From contig CM035808.1 of NCBI GenBank assembly GCA_020466095.1, positions 31,806,391 to 31,870,390 of the forward strand: a stretch of DNA of 64,000 bases, written 5' to 3'. A program made the position numbers and the translations under genes. The DNA comes from Chlorops oryzae. Its lineage: Eukaryota; Arthropoda; Insecta; Diptera; Chloropidae. Below are positions 47,683 through 60,176 of this stretch, one piece after another (position 1 is the first letter of the stretch; the number at the start of each line of letters is the position of its first letter). Under the pieces are notes generated by a model, which saw only the letters and a program-made list of their open reading frames with translations, did no database searches and was not told where the DNA came from.

Positions 47683-48177
47683 TGTCGCCGATATTCGCGA
47701 ATGTTCAGTTTTAAATTACGCGCCACTTATCTTTGCTTTGGTATTGACAGCTGACGTGCCGTGCAAGCCCCACATATTTTTTGTTAGAGTGTTGCCCAAT
47801 GATCCAAAAAAAGAAGTTATTTAATTATTCTGTTTTCGTAGGGAAAATGAATTTAAATTTGTTCTCCAAGCCTTTTTTGAATAACTTTTAAATATTGTTT
47901 TGAAATGTACAAGTCAATACACATATCAAATCAATCTACATAAAATAAAAACATAACATCCATAGGATTTTTATATTTTTCGGACGTTAATATTCGCCAA
48001 ATATTCGCAAATTTCAAGCCAATTTAACCGGTATGTCACAGAAATCGATATCATCAAAAATGGATGATTTTAAAAATTTCATGTACCCTAAAAACCTTTT
48101 CCACATCATTTCTACTCAATCATTTTATATTCTTATCTTCATATGATAAAGAGAAAAAACTGTGTAAAAACTGTATC

Positions 48178-48439
48178 GCCATGATCAGGGCTCGAATTTT
48201 GTTGACTTTTATAAATTTAAAGCATACTTTATGGGGCGAAAAAATTTGTCTTACCAATATTTTGCGAATATTTTTTAGCGAAGTTGAACTTCAAACCATT
48301 CTTCTAACTTCAAACCAATTCATATTGGAGTTAAAAATCGATTGAAATCTTAACTTTATGTGAGTTAAACAAAATTTGTACTCTATAAAGTGTGCTTTAA
48401 ATTTACAAAAGTCAACAAAATCCAAGTCCTGGCCATAAT
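48178..48439. mobile_element. hAT-type MITE with long inverted repeats
   Basis: A 246-bp element at 48186-48431. The left arm CAGGGCTCGAATTTTGTTGA, continuing CTTTTATAAATTTAAAGC, is matched at the right by inverted CAGGACTTGGATTTTGTTGA and CTTTTGTAAATTTAAAGC. The arms are near 50 bp. The flanks GCCATGAT and GCCATAAT agree at 7 of 8 bases. Confidence 0.88.
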
Positions 48440-48449
48440 CTTTGGACTA

Positions 48450-51400
48450 AATTAATTTAGATTTCTATTACATTCCCGTGAATATGATTTAAACAAAAAC
48501 TCAACCACAAACGTAGTCACCACCGCAAATACGAACAACACCGCTGGAGAACGTACTACCTCGAGTGATTCAAAGAAGAAAAAAAAGTATTTTAATTTGG
48601 TCTTAATTTTTCTAAAACGTATTGCAAGTAAACGGTGTATAAACTTTACATTTATCCTTATAATTTCTTCTAAAAATGGGCTTTGCAAAAAATACCAACC
48701 ATCATCCAAAAAATCAATCACGTTTTTACCAAAACTACCCCGATATTTGCTCATTTTTAGTCTGATTGTCCCAAACTTATATTCTGATTAGTGGGGCAAC
48801 AGAAAATATTTGAATTGGGGACCTAATAGTATGGATTTGAATATTTGAAAACCAATTAATATCATTTTATGCCTTTATAAACTAAGCTTAATAAAGGCTT
48901 TAAGAATATCCCCACATTTTTAAAACCCCTTTAAAAAAAACCCCGATTAAATGCGCAAACCTACAAGAATGAACAGATTTGTCACTATCGGATATATTCG
49001 TAATACATACTTATATGCATACTTTTGGGTGCCCAATTTAAATATTTTCTGTTGCTCTGCTTATTAGTTCAGGGCGAAAGTTCTGATTTTTCATCGCGAA
49101 GAGTAAGAATTATTAATTATACCTACCCAATTATTGAAATTATAATTGATATCGCGCCTCAAGGTGAAAAATGAAAATTAATTTTCATGCAAAAATCGCA
49201 TCAAAATTATTTCGCATCGCGCAACTCAAAAATTTAACACTATTTAAAGTACTTAGCTGTCCATTAACGATTTCAAAATGTTATGACGCGTAACGGCATC
49301 GCGTGTGTTCGCACGCTCAACAAAATTGACCGCAATATTTAGTGTAAATGAAAATTGATAACAAAAAAGTGCATTCGAGCAGCATACCGAAATTTATGAA
49401 ATTAATAATTTTCGTAAATAATTCGCTGAAAATGCTTTCGCGCTCTTGGTTGGGTAGACAGAAGCCCCATTGTCTATGGAATGATTGAAAACGCTGCGAA
49501 TGACCATTTCGATTGAACGAAACTCCCATTCATACGTTAATGCGCTACCCGTATACTGTGCCTAATTAGGCGAAAGCCTAAAAATTATTTCGCCAGATTG
49601 CATACTCAAACAAAACGAACGAAGCGATCCAGAGTGCAGTATTTCCGCAATTTCTATTGCAGATAGAGTGGAAATTCCGTACCACTTCCGAGCTAAAATG
49701 CAAAGCTTTTCCAATCAACATGCTGCAAGCGGCTTCTGAAGTAGTCAAATGGCTGAGTGAATGAATGAATGCAGGAATGACTGAATGCCAAACGGTTTAG
49801 AAATTAAATTCGAATTAGCTTAACAGACCGCCGGATATTCTAAGAGAAAAAAAGAAAAAAAAAAAGAATTGAAAAAATATCGGCGACCTATTTCGCCTTT
49901 TGATGCCAAAAAAACAAACGCCATTGTTGAGCTTAAATTGAATCATTTGATGAGCGTCTGTTTAAGCTCATGCAAAAAGAAAATTAAGGCTTTTGCAATG
50001 TGAATGTCCAAACTAATTAGACTTTTCATGAAAATTATTCCCCACACTCGGATTGATGTCAATTTGTTGTGTGGCTTTTTGCAAAGCAAATAGAAAATTC
50101 TTTTTTTTTACAATAATATTTTTTGTTTATCTTTAAGGGCCCTCACCAGCTCTGTAAGTAATGGAAAACATCACATTGGGAAGCTTCAGAAATGCTGAAA
50201 AAATTTTCTGTTCAAAAATTTCTGTGGATATTCTCCAGCGGATTTAAAAAGGAGTTAGGTTTGGCTCCAATTTTTGGTGTATTTTGAACATGGCATGGAA
50301 CCCGACTGTTGGCAAAAATATTAAATTTTCCATTCTTCCAGAATAGAATTTCGACACTAAAAATTAAGAAAAATGCGTTAAAAGCAATGGGAAAATACTG
50401 GAAAATGCCCCAAGCTCATTCCTCGGAAAATGTCCTTAAGGTCTATTTGGTATGATTTGAAACTCATTATTTTATCTTTTTATTTTGTTTTTTTTTTTTC
50501 ATATTTATTGGAACTGAAAATTCAGTGCAAGAAAATATCTATTAATAAAATAGGCAAAAATTTCGTTTGAAATGATTTTTTGGCTTTAGTGAAAGATTCC
50601 AGCCTTACACCTATTCCATCGTTTTTAAAGCATTTTTTGTCATTTTAGGGCATTTTTTCAGAGCTCAAATGATAACCATTGAAAAACTAAGGAAAACAAG
50701 AAAGAATTTTTTCGTTGAGAAAATACATTCGATCAAAAAAGTTTACGTACACCTTGAACTTTTCAACAAATCTACTTTTTTCCACAATTAAAGCTACAAA
50801 TTGAATATTTTTTTTTATAAAATGAGAAAAAAGAGGGATTTTTATTAAAGAACGGAAAAAACCTAAAAAGACCTTCGAGGAAAGAACAAAAAATTTCACA
50901 AATTGATATAAAAAAAGTTAACGAACCTACCATTGAAGCCTTCATTTATAAAGCAAAAATTTTTGGAATCCTCATTTGGTATCTATAATGACATTCTGAT
51001 GCTTTTGACCAAATCACAAGAATTCCTGAAATCTTTTTTTGCCCACTTAGTCCTTAGTCCTTCTGTAATCAGATCCTTCTTGGAGGATTTTTGATGGTTT
51101 CGAAACCTTTTTCCTAATAAACTTCAAGTATGCCCGATAAGGTTCGTATTGGGGGACTGCGGAGGTGTATGCAATTGTTTCGGGAGTTATACAAGACCCA
51201 TTTCCGCTCGGTATACGAAGTAAGTTAATGATCCTTATATTGCTGAAACCAAAACTTTGTAGTTTTCAGTCCTAATTTGTGTAGACTTTCACGTAAACTA
51301 TATTCAAATTACATCATTTGGTTCATCTTCTTGACAATGAAGGCCGGACTCTACTAAGCATTGTTTCCTCTAGCATGTCACACCGTAGAAATCAAATTTT

Positions 51401-53500
51401 TCTCACCCAAGTCTTTGGTGGCTTTTCTCCATATTTAGTTGAGTCCATGCCAGCCAAATGTATCAAATAAGTAAAATTAACGTTGTTCCAAAACGCTTTG
51501 TAGACCAAATTTGATATTTTTTTTTTTTTTTTTTTTTTGACTAATCGCGTATAGAAAAATTCTGCTTGAATGTCTTCCAGAGCTGGAGCGAACCCTTTGG
51601 TAATCAACTTAATGAAAAAGCTAACAAAAACCCCTTATCAAATAATCCTTGCTCAAAATCAGTTCAATATTTTCATTCTTCTTCGAATTCCATTTCGAAA
51701 TGAACGCCTCTTCCTTCCTCTTTTCATTCACGAACGAATCGAGGCCAAACAGACTGTGACTCTTGAGTGGATTACACAAATTGAAAATGTGGAAAATGTA
51801 ATAAAGCCATCAAAATGCACAAAAGGCATTAGATCAATAATCGCTTCAACGATCGATTCATGCTGTCATCTCAAGGCCTAATTCACGTCCAACGAAATGA
51901 GGTAATGTCAGTCGGCATAACGACGTGATAATGAGGATGACAATGTGATGATGGAGATGGAGATGGCGCTGGCGATGCTGTGATAAAACCAGAAGTCACT
52001 GAAAAATCAAAGCCAATGTCAAAATAAGTGCTCACTCGAACTGATTGCTTCGATGTAATCGATCGTTTTTCATCAAAGAAACATAGTGCCTCAATAGTTT
52101 CTTTTGCCGAAGCGATCGCGGAGCGAACATGATCGGAGCTGTTCGGTTCGGATCGGATCGGATCGATGTCAATGCGAAGTGAAGGAAAAAGACAAAAGTT
52201 ATTCTAGTTTTTTTCCTTCCTCATTTTTTTTTGCAATTACGTTTGTGTTATGCATTTTTATTACATTTTCTTTCTTTAGGAGCTCAGATAAATTTTTTTT
52301 TTCCATTCAGCAATCATTATGGGAATTGTTGGCTTGCAGCTTTATTGGGTTGCGAAAATCATAACTTTGCTATAATGATGAAATGATGAAAAGCAAAATT
52401 TGTGATGCTCACTTGGAATTCTTCCAATAAAGCTTCATCGAACTGATGCTAACGGAGGACATTAAACTACTTCTATAGGTTTAATATAGGAAAGAATAAG
52501 TGGTCCTTTGGACATTGAGAAGTTTTCACCAATAAGAAATGATAATGATGAGGCAAAATAATTCAATTTGTTTTGAGGATTTCCAATCGTCCCACCCTCA
52601 GCTCTTATTCAATAATCAATTTAATGATCTTAATTACAAAATAAATATTTTTCACCATCTCAGATTAAAATTACGAAATAAAAAAAAAATTAATAAAAAT
52701 TCGCTTTGCACGCGTTTTTGCCCACTGTGCTTGTAAACATTCAGCAAATGGAACCCAAAATCGCAAAAACATCAAATCATTCACACCTTGTCAGCTGACA
52801 TGCACTGATTGGGTTGGATACATACATATATGGAATCAGCGTTAGCTGGCAGACTAAGCTTCAGTTCAGTTTGACTTGGATAATGAGTTTTAATATCCGA
52901 AGCAGATGAAATTTCTACAGAAGAACAATAATAATAAAAAGAGATGGTTTCATGATAGAACGGTTATTTTCCGCTTTTTTTTTTTTTTTTTTTGCTTGCA
53001 ATAATTAGACATTTTCTTAAGAACAAATTGCACAGACATTTAAACTCTCTGCTTTTTCTTCTTTGTTCTGGAAAAGCGTTGATGCATGGACATCGACAGC
53101 GACGGAAGCAGCGGCAGCAGCAAAACGTGCCATCAGGGGTCAATGTACTAAAGATTGAATGCTCCTACAATCCGTAGCAGCATAAAAATGCTGTTCTTTC
53201 ATAAGTAGTCTTGCCGGTTTTAGCAACAGAGAAACCTTAATGGCGCAAGGAGGGAGGAACACTTTAGTCCTTCCGCGTGAGCTTCTATTGCTATAACGGT
53301 ACTTTCATGTTAATGTACCTACATAAAGATACAATTTCTTTGTTCGAGTTTGTAGAGTCAGCATTTTAATGGATTTGGCTGTCTGAGATTTCACTGGATA
53401 AGTCTTCAATTTGGCAACATAAAAGGCGTCAAAGTTTTATAAATTTTTACACCAAAAAGCGTGGATGTTTTATATATGGGCATATCCTAAAAAAGATAAA
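48450..53500. other. Non-coding stretch, simple sequence only
   Basis: No supported exon. It contains poly-T runs (51515-51538, 52976-52994) and a short GGATC run near 52150-52165. Possibly part of the 5' intron of the Mint-like gene. Confidence 0.4.
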
Positions 53501-53504
53501 ATTT

Positions 53505-53700
53505 TGTAGCGTCCGTATACCTAGGTACATATATTTGACTGCGATTTGAATCTTCATAGAAAATTTTTATATTTATAGGAGTCCGTCTGAGCTTAATGAA
53601 AGTATTCAGAAACAAAAACACTATCTTCCGCATTCATGAACTCGGGGGGTTAGAATTACATATTCAAAAAAGTGTCGCATCCGTGTGGAAATACCCATAT
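53505..53700. repeat. Dispersed repeat, copy B (GTCGCGTCCG family)
   Basis: Shares AAAGTATTCAGAAACAAAAA, then CACTATCTTCCGCATTCATG, with 40224-40387. It ends GTGTCGCATCCGTGTGGAAA, then TACCCATAT. Confidence 0.7.
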
Positions 53701-53709
53701 GTTGGTCCT

Positions 53710-55045
53710 ACCAAATATATACATCATATACTATTCTGAAGAGCTGAAATCCCTCCATTCTGAGGGCTAGATCAATCAATTAGAAATAAATGTTCCTTTC
53801 GATTCATCATTTGAGCTCCAGTGATGCACTGTATCTTGCCCTGCCATCTACGTACAATGGGATTATTTTAATCCGCTTTAAAACAGGCCTCGACAATCGC
53901 CCTAAGTCAGCTAATTGAAGTTGTTTCTAAAGCAAGCAAGTATTCTTTCTTGAGTAATTATGGCAATCGTTTCGAACTAGTACGTCGGGCCGAGATACTT
54001 TAACAACGCACGTGAAACCAGTTTGACTGCTTTTGTTCTTCCGCTTTTAAAGGGAATTGTATCTCTTCGTATTGAGGCGGCATGTGTCATAATAATTTTT
54101 TTTTGTTTTTTTTTTTTGTGAAAAATAAGAAAATAAATTCAAAAAGAGGTATGATGCCTCTCCTCTTGATTGTTTCGAAATTTACCTGCTCTCCATTTAA
54201 CCTGGCGAAATGAATCATGCTGAAGCATTCGCAACGCTTCTTCGTTTGATTTTGGTGGTCGCATTCTGTTAACTTTGTTCCATTGAGATGGAATGAAAAT
54301 GTCTCTTGAATATTCAATGAGGCTTGCAGTAGCATCACTACATGTAAAAAAAAAAAAAATAATTTAATTATTCTTCATGTCATCGGATAGTAGGGACCTG
54401 TGACTCACGATTCGTTATCTTCGATTGTGCGAAAGTTGATATTTTCGAGTTATTGATTAGATAAAAAAGCTTTTTGTTCGCAAATTCGAAATTTATTGGC
54501 AACAGATATTGGCGTTCCGAAATGATAGGAATCTATTAAGATGAAATTTTTTTTTTTTCGTTACTCTTTATTTCGATTCAATCGCGATTTCAGATTAGAC
54601 GAATTGCGAGCTATGAACTCTTTCGTTTTTTTTCTTCGTCACTCAATTTTATTTACCAAACCTAACAAGTCTTCTTGGGAGCAAATGAAAGCCTTGAAAA
54701 AGGCCGGTAATGAAATTTTCTTTTCAAATAATATTTAAAAACTGTTTGGTTTTTGAAGCTTCCCAGTTTTTCGACCAGACGAAATGAGGGAAAAGCGGAC
54801 CTGTATTAAACTTTTAAGTCATTTTTCTAAAGCAAAGCTTGGCCGTGGAAAGGAATATATTCTCTGGAATGCCTCTTAATTTTATCACTGATTTCAGCAT
54901 GATATATGGAGAGACCGAAACATTAACCCTTATCCTGTATGGGTCAAAATTTCCTAAAACGTTTTAAAATTGTATTATTTTTCTAAGCAATCTTATGTCC
55001 AAGTCTTTCAAATGGGACGAAATATTTAAAAAAAAAAGTTTCCAA
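53710..55045. other. Non-coding stretch
   Basis: Nothing supported; poly-A/T tracts only. Confidence 0.4.
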
Positions 55046-55053
55046 GTGCAATA

Positions 55054-55198
55054 CACTGTACTCTCTCCTTGCGGACAATCCTCTTAAGCGGACACTTTTT
55101 TTGGAATGCTCTAGTGTTTCTGCTTCTCAAAAAGTTTCCTCTTAAGCGGACACATTTTTCGGTCCCATAGGTGTCCGCCAAAGAGAGAGTGCACTGTG
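55054..55198. mobile_element. Short MITE with CACTGTACTCTC ends (Tc1-mariner/pogo-like)
   Basis: The left end CACTGTACTCTCTCCTTGCG, then GACA, and the inverted right end CACAGTGCACTCTCTCTTTG, then GCGGACA, form inverted repeats. The inside has two copies of CTCTTAAGCGGACAC. TA precedes the left end. Such ends are typical of pogo/Tigger-type MITEs, but the assignment is by pattern only. Confidence 0.65.
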
Positions 55199-55204
55199 AG
55201 ATCT

Positions 55205-57150
55205 AAATTTCATGGTATGAGTTCAAATATTTTAGAAATATTTTTTTAATACAGGATATGGGTTAAGAACAAAAGGGCAGAAAAGTGAATTGACGCAGTC
55301 ATGTCGCGTGCTCTTACCGTATCTCAGGTTACCGTATTCCCCATTATTCATATTTGATTTTCTTAATAAAAGTATAAAAATCACATTTTTCTTAAGGAAA
55401 TACCAATCAAATATTTCGACCTCTGTTTTTTTTCCATTGAGGAAGAGTTTAAGGAAATATTTTTCGGATAAGTTTTAAATCATTTCTGGGGCTTTAACAT
55501 CTTGAATTTGTAATGAAAGTAGAACATTCGTCAGAATCTTTTTATGAGCGGAAAAAATCCCAATTAGTTAAAAGTGTGCAATTGATGTCTCATCGAGGGA
55601 AATTCTTGCGGTCACGAAACAGATTTGAATTGTTCAATAAATGGAGTAAGAGATTCTTGAAATTTAATATACTTAGGTCCATTTGCTACTGTTCCGGTTA
55701 GAGTTTATCGTCAGGTATCCTCTCAAAATGTCAAAATTTTCATAAAATTTTTTTTTGTTTTTCGGAGCGAAAACTTTAATCAGAACAGGAGCAAACGGGC
55801 CTTATGCAATTTATTCGACATAGCCATATAACTAGATCTCTATTTAAATCAAAAGAATATATGTATGAATATTTATTTACCTCAAATATCGGTAATGTGA
55901 TCCACTTCCTGATTGAAACCGAAAACGGTACAAGGAATTGATATAAATTTTTTTTCAAGGTTTCACTTTTAAATTTCTCTTATATTTCCACATTCACACA
56001 GTTTTACAGAAAAACGCTTTTGGCACGTGCCCATATCCTTTTTTTTTTATTTGAATGCTTTTTTTTTCTTTGCGTTGATACGAAGGAATTTTCGCCTTTT
56101 ATTCTATTGATTTTTTCTTGTGCACTGAGCGTTTGGCCTCTTCATTCATTCAGGCAAAAGTTGTTCTGTTGCTGAGTTTTTTGTTTTTTGTTTTTTTGTT
56201 TTTTTGCAATTAAATTGAAAACATCCCCACTGAAATGTATCCCGTAGATACAAAATTCAAAATTCAACCATACACACCAGCCAAGAATATAATTAACTGA
56301 ATATAAAAAAAAAAATGAGTACACAAATGACTGACAATGCTTGACAGCACTTGTTCAAGGTGATGGTATTAAATTTCTACGCCTTTTTCGTTATTGTTTT
56401 GCACCCACTCTAATTAGCAAGATATTTGCAACTTTTAATTTTATATTTTTAATTTTTTTTTTTTCGATTCATTTTATTTATTAGCTTTTCGTATTGCTCT
56501 TAGGCTCGAAGTCCGAAGGCACATTTCTTAGCCCTTATTTTGACCCGTCAATGTGTATCCCTTAGATACATATCGCCATATCAAGTGCAGGTGCTATTTT
56601 GCGATTTGTTTTCGTTTTACATAGGTCCATACGGCATGGAACTCGCAATTCGAAGATTAACCGCTGCGACGACTCAATCGCTCAACACGCTCTGGAAAAC
56701 TGAAACGAATTCTCTCTTGTATAGAGTTTGGCTCTGTTGGATTGTTTGGAATTCTCTCTCTCTCTCTCTCTTTCTCTGTTTTACGACGAACCAATATAAA
56801 AGATTGTAAATTAAATTTAAGTGCAAAAAAAAAAATTATATTTTATCGTCAAATTTGTAAGACAAAAATAATTACAAGAATGAAGAAATTTAATTCTTGC
56901 ATGATATATTAAATAACCAGAAGAAAATTTTTCCGCGTTAAATGGTTTTATTAACCCTGTTCTGTGTGAAATATTAAATAATTGGAAAAAATTGCCATAA
57001 ATGATTTACTAAACCTTTTACTGCGTGATAAATCAAAAAATTCGTCAAACAACTTTTTTCGCACTAAATTGTTTTATATTGCCTAAAAAATAATCATTTA
57101 TCGTTTTTCCTCAACAAATAACTTAAATTTTCCTATTTTAGAAAAAAGTA
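55205..57150. other. Non-coding stretch
   Basis: No exon supported. There is a (TC)n run at 56752-56773 and a diverged repeat at 55715-55800 related to 29825-29900. Confidence 0.4.
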
Positions 57151-57158
57151 AACTTTTT

Positions 57159-57330
57159 GTCACGTCCGAGCATATTTAATTTCCTTTCGGACCTGCGTAA
57201 AATTTTTATTAGTATAAAATTCCGGAAGAGCTGCGCGATAATAGTCAGAAATGATATTACCATATTCCACATTCTTCAATTCGGGACTTAAAATTGCTAA
57301 ACTGTCACGTCCGTTTGGAAATACCCATAT
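57159..57330. repeat. Dispersed repeat, copy C (GTCGCGTCCG family, diverged)
   Basis: It begins GTCACGTCCGAGCATA and ends CTGTCACGTCCGTTTGGAAA, then TACCCATAT, like copy B. The interior is more diverged but keeps the CATATTCCACATTCTTCAAT-type core. Confidence 0.6.
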
Positions 57331-57339
57331 TTTATTCAT

Positions 57340-59030
57340 ACAAATTATTGTATAAATCGTTTCAAATTTCATTAAAGCATGGCACTTAGACATTCAGCAA
57401 TGAGAGACAATAAGTCTAATAGTCCTCAGCCGAGTTTAAGCTTTTTGAAGGTTTTGATTTTCAAATGTTAGTCTTCAGGAGAGTTTATTCATTTTATATG
57501 AAAATTTATGAAAAATTCAAATATAGCAAAATTATTCGATTGAGTTAAACTGGCATGAAGACTGAATTTATATATTAAAGAATTAAATCTTTCGCAACTC
57601 GTAAGCCGAGTTGAAGACTGCGATCCTAAATGTTATCATATAATTAAATCATTTGACCTCTTTTTTAATTTCAGAATTTAAATAATTTGTATAATGTACA
57701 AGTAATATGAGTAGTTTTTTATTTTGCAAACAATAGCAGCCCTATTTAATCAGAATTTGCGAGAAGTACGGCAACACTAAACATATGCTTGAAGCAGCTG
57801 TTGCGATTTGTTGTTGTTTTCCTCGTAATTGTTGTTGCCTTCCACCATCAACAAATGTCAGTAAAAAGAGAAACAAAAGAGGCGACCAAATCAGTTCATA
57901 AGTTGAGAAAAACGTGAAAAGTTGGAAAAATCAGAATTTTCCACATAAAATCGGTGCTGAAAACTAATTCAAATAACATGAATAACTGCAGTTAAAGGAC
58001 ATATCAACGAAGAGGCTAGCAAAACAATAACAAATGTTATGAAAAGTAAAGTAATTTTGCAAAACCTTTTAAAATCAAAACCAGACAATATTGATTTTTT
58101 GCATCAAAGCACAAAAGAAGAATATTGCAATGTGAGAAATTTCGAAAAGCCTTTTAAGTTTGACAAATAAACAAGCAGAGGGGTAGTCGAGGGGGTAATC
58201 CAACACAGTTCGAAACTTTTTAATTAAAAAAAGCAAAAACTTGCTTGAACGAAAAATATGAATGTACAAATTTAATTTGATGATGCCGGACGACCCCTAA
58301 AATACTATGGCTACGACTACGGCGCTGCGGAAATGTAAACAAGAAAATCTAAAATCGGGAAATGTTGAGTGGGCTGTGAGTGTTGAAAACAAGAGTGCAT
58401 TCATTGTGGAAATGTTTCGTCGGCGGCTCTTGCTTTTAAAGTGACACCGCCCCAACCACCCACACTGGAGTACTTTTACTCAATGCAGGCATGAATGGTC
58501 TTGCCGTTTCCTTTCGTTGTCGTTTGTTCGCGTAAAGCTAATCCTTTGTCGGAGGTTGTACAAACAAACAATGCAATAGTTCGGATTTCAAGTGCACTGA
58601 TGTCAAGGAGTAGGATTGTTCTGAAAATATTGAATGTCGTGGGATTATTTTTGTTTATGTAGTTTATATTGGTGACCTTGTGCTTTGTTGTTAGATATAT
58701 GGTATTTTTAGTGTTAAAGATCGGTAAGGCAATCGCTCGGATTATCTTTAACAGGTTATACAGAGTAGCCTGCTTGAGTCTGACAGAAGCGATAAAAATC
58801 GTTCCACCTTTTGGCCTGTGATCGCTCATAGGGCTCACACGTCTTCATATTGTGGCTAAGAACGAAGCAGTTTTTATGATGTTCTGGCTCCCAAAGTTGT
58901 GCAGCCTTAAAGAATGTACCCTTACAGAGTATATGAGGCATAGATATCTTCTGCGACACTCCATGCCTTGAGCAATCCGATAAAATGTACAAAAAGTATG
59001 TTTTCTCCCGAGACTACGAGGTGGTCATCA
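57340..59030. other. Non-coding stretch, possible far 5' region of the Mint-like gene
   Basis: No coding exon is recognised. A GTTGTTGTTTT-rich and AACAAATG-rich segment at 57790-58040 could be a 5' UTR exon, but no evidence beyond composition supports it. Confidence 0.3.
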
Positions 59031-59039
59031 TGGATCGGG

Positions 59040-59330
59040 ACTCGTGGAGTAATAACAATATAAAGTCACATAGGGCTAGCTGAAATGGTACACTGGCGGT
59101 TTCAAAATAGCCTAATTGAATACTGGAGAGCCCATTAGGGCATGCTGCAGGCAAAAAGGCTCATAAGTCTCAAAGCGGAAGCTAAATCTTAGCGAGAAAA
59201 TATTAAAATCTACATTGAATTCTTAACAGCGCATTCTAGACTTAATTATCACCTGAAGAAGATGGGGGTGGTAAATGAAGATCTCTGTAGGCTTTGTATG
59301 TTAGAATCATTTATGTAGGGGCAAGGAAAA
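59040..59330 (+). mobile_element. Decayed non-LTR retrotransposon fragment
   Basis: The plus strand near 59224-59312 encodes LTAHSRLNYHLKKMGVVNED, then LCRLCMLE. This is the pattern of the C-terminal end of Jockey/R1-like reverse-transcriptase ORFs (L-T-x-H ... CRxC). Stops and frameshifts surround it. No tail or ends were found. Confidence 0.5.
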
Positions 59331-60176
59331 TGGGTCACCAAGCTATTAGGCATTGAAATCCCTTGGAATTTCTGAGATTTACATACATGCAGTCTCAACA
59401 TACGCTTAGGGAACGTGGGCTTCACAAAATATCTTTAAGGTCTTGGAGCAGTTATAAACTTCATAATAATAATTTTAGTGTTGAATATTGTTTTGGGCAG
59501 AACTCCCACCTATTTTTTTTTATTGATTTCATGCTCGAACTACCATTTTCACATCCAAAACAGGCTGTTTATTTAAGGAATTTCAGCAATTTAACTTCAA
59601 AGTTGTTCTTCATCCAACTCCCTGGAAACTCCTGGTGTACGGAATCGAAGGCTCTTTTTTCTAAAATGTCTTGGGGTCATTGTTTTGTTTTGTTTAGTTA
59701 TCATTAGAGCATGGGCCAATAAATGAAACTCACATATACCTATACATACGCATATAGATATAGGCATATTCTTGAAGAGGTGTAATAAGAACGTATATTT
59801 TTATCTTTTTATCTCAAGGTCGCGATGGAAGACTTTTGTCTATTTCTCTATCGAATTTTTTGTCTTTTGTTTGTAGAATTTTTTTCTTTGATTAATTGGC
59901 TAAAAAGTAAAAGAGGTCTTAACTGAAACGTTTATTCGCTTGGAAAACCTCGAAAACTCATTAACCAAGAAGGCTAAAAACTGAATGAAATTTTGTATGA
60001 AAAAATTTACTCTTTTCCTCACTTTTTCAATCTTCTCTCTTTTAAGGGAATACCCTAAAATATGTATAAGATTATATGCTCGTTACGTAGCTTTCAAGCG
60101 TCACGGAATTTGTAAAAGGAGTTTTCAATTATTTCTCTAATACATATTTTCTCTCATTATAAATTTATGTGTGCAG

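Noticed and set aside
58476..58992. Minus-strand ORFs considered as a possible nuclear copy of mitochondrial DNA or a small gene
   Set aside because: Neither ORF shows a recognisable mitochondrial protein or host domain, and the region sits next to LINE debris.
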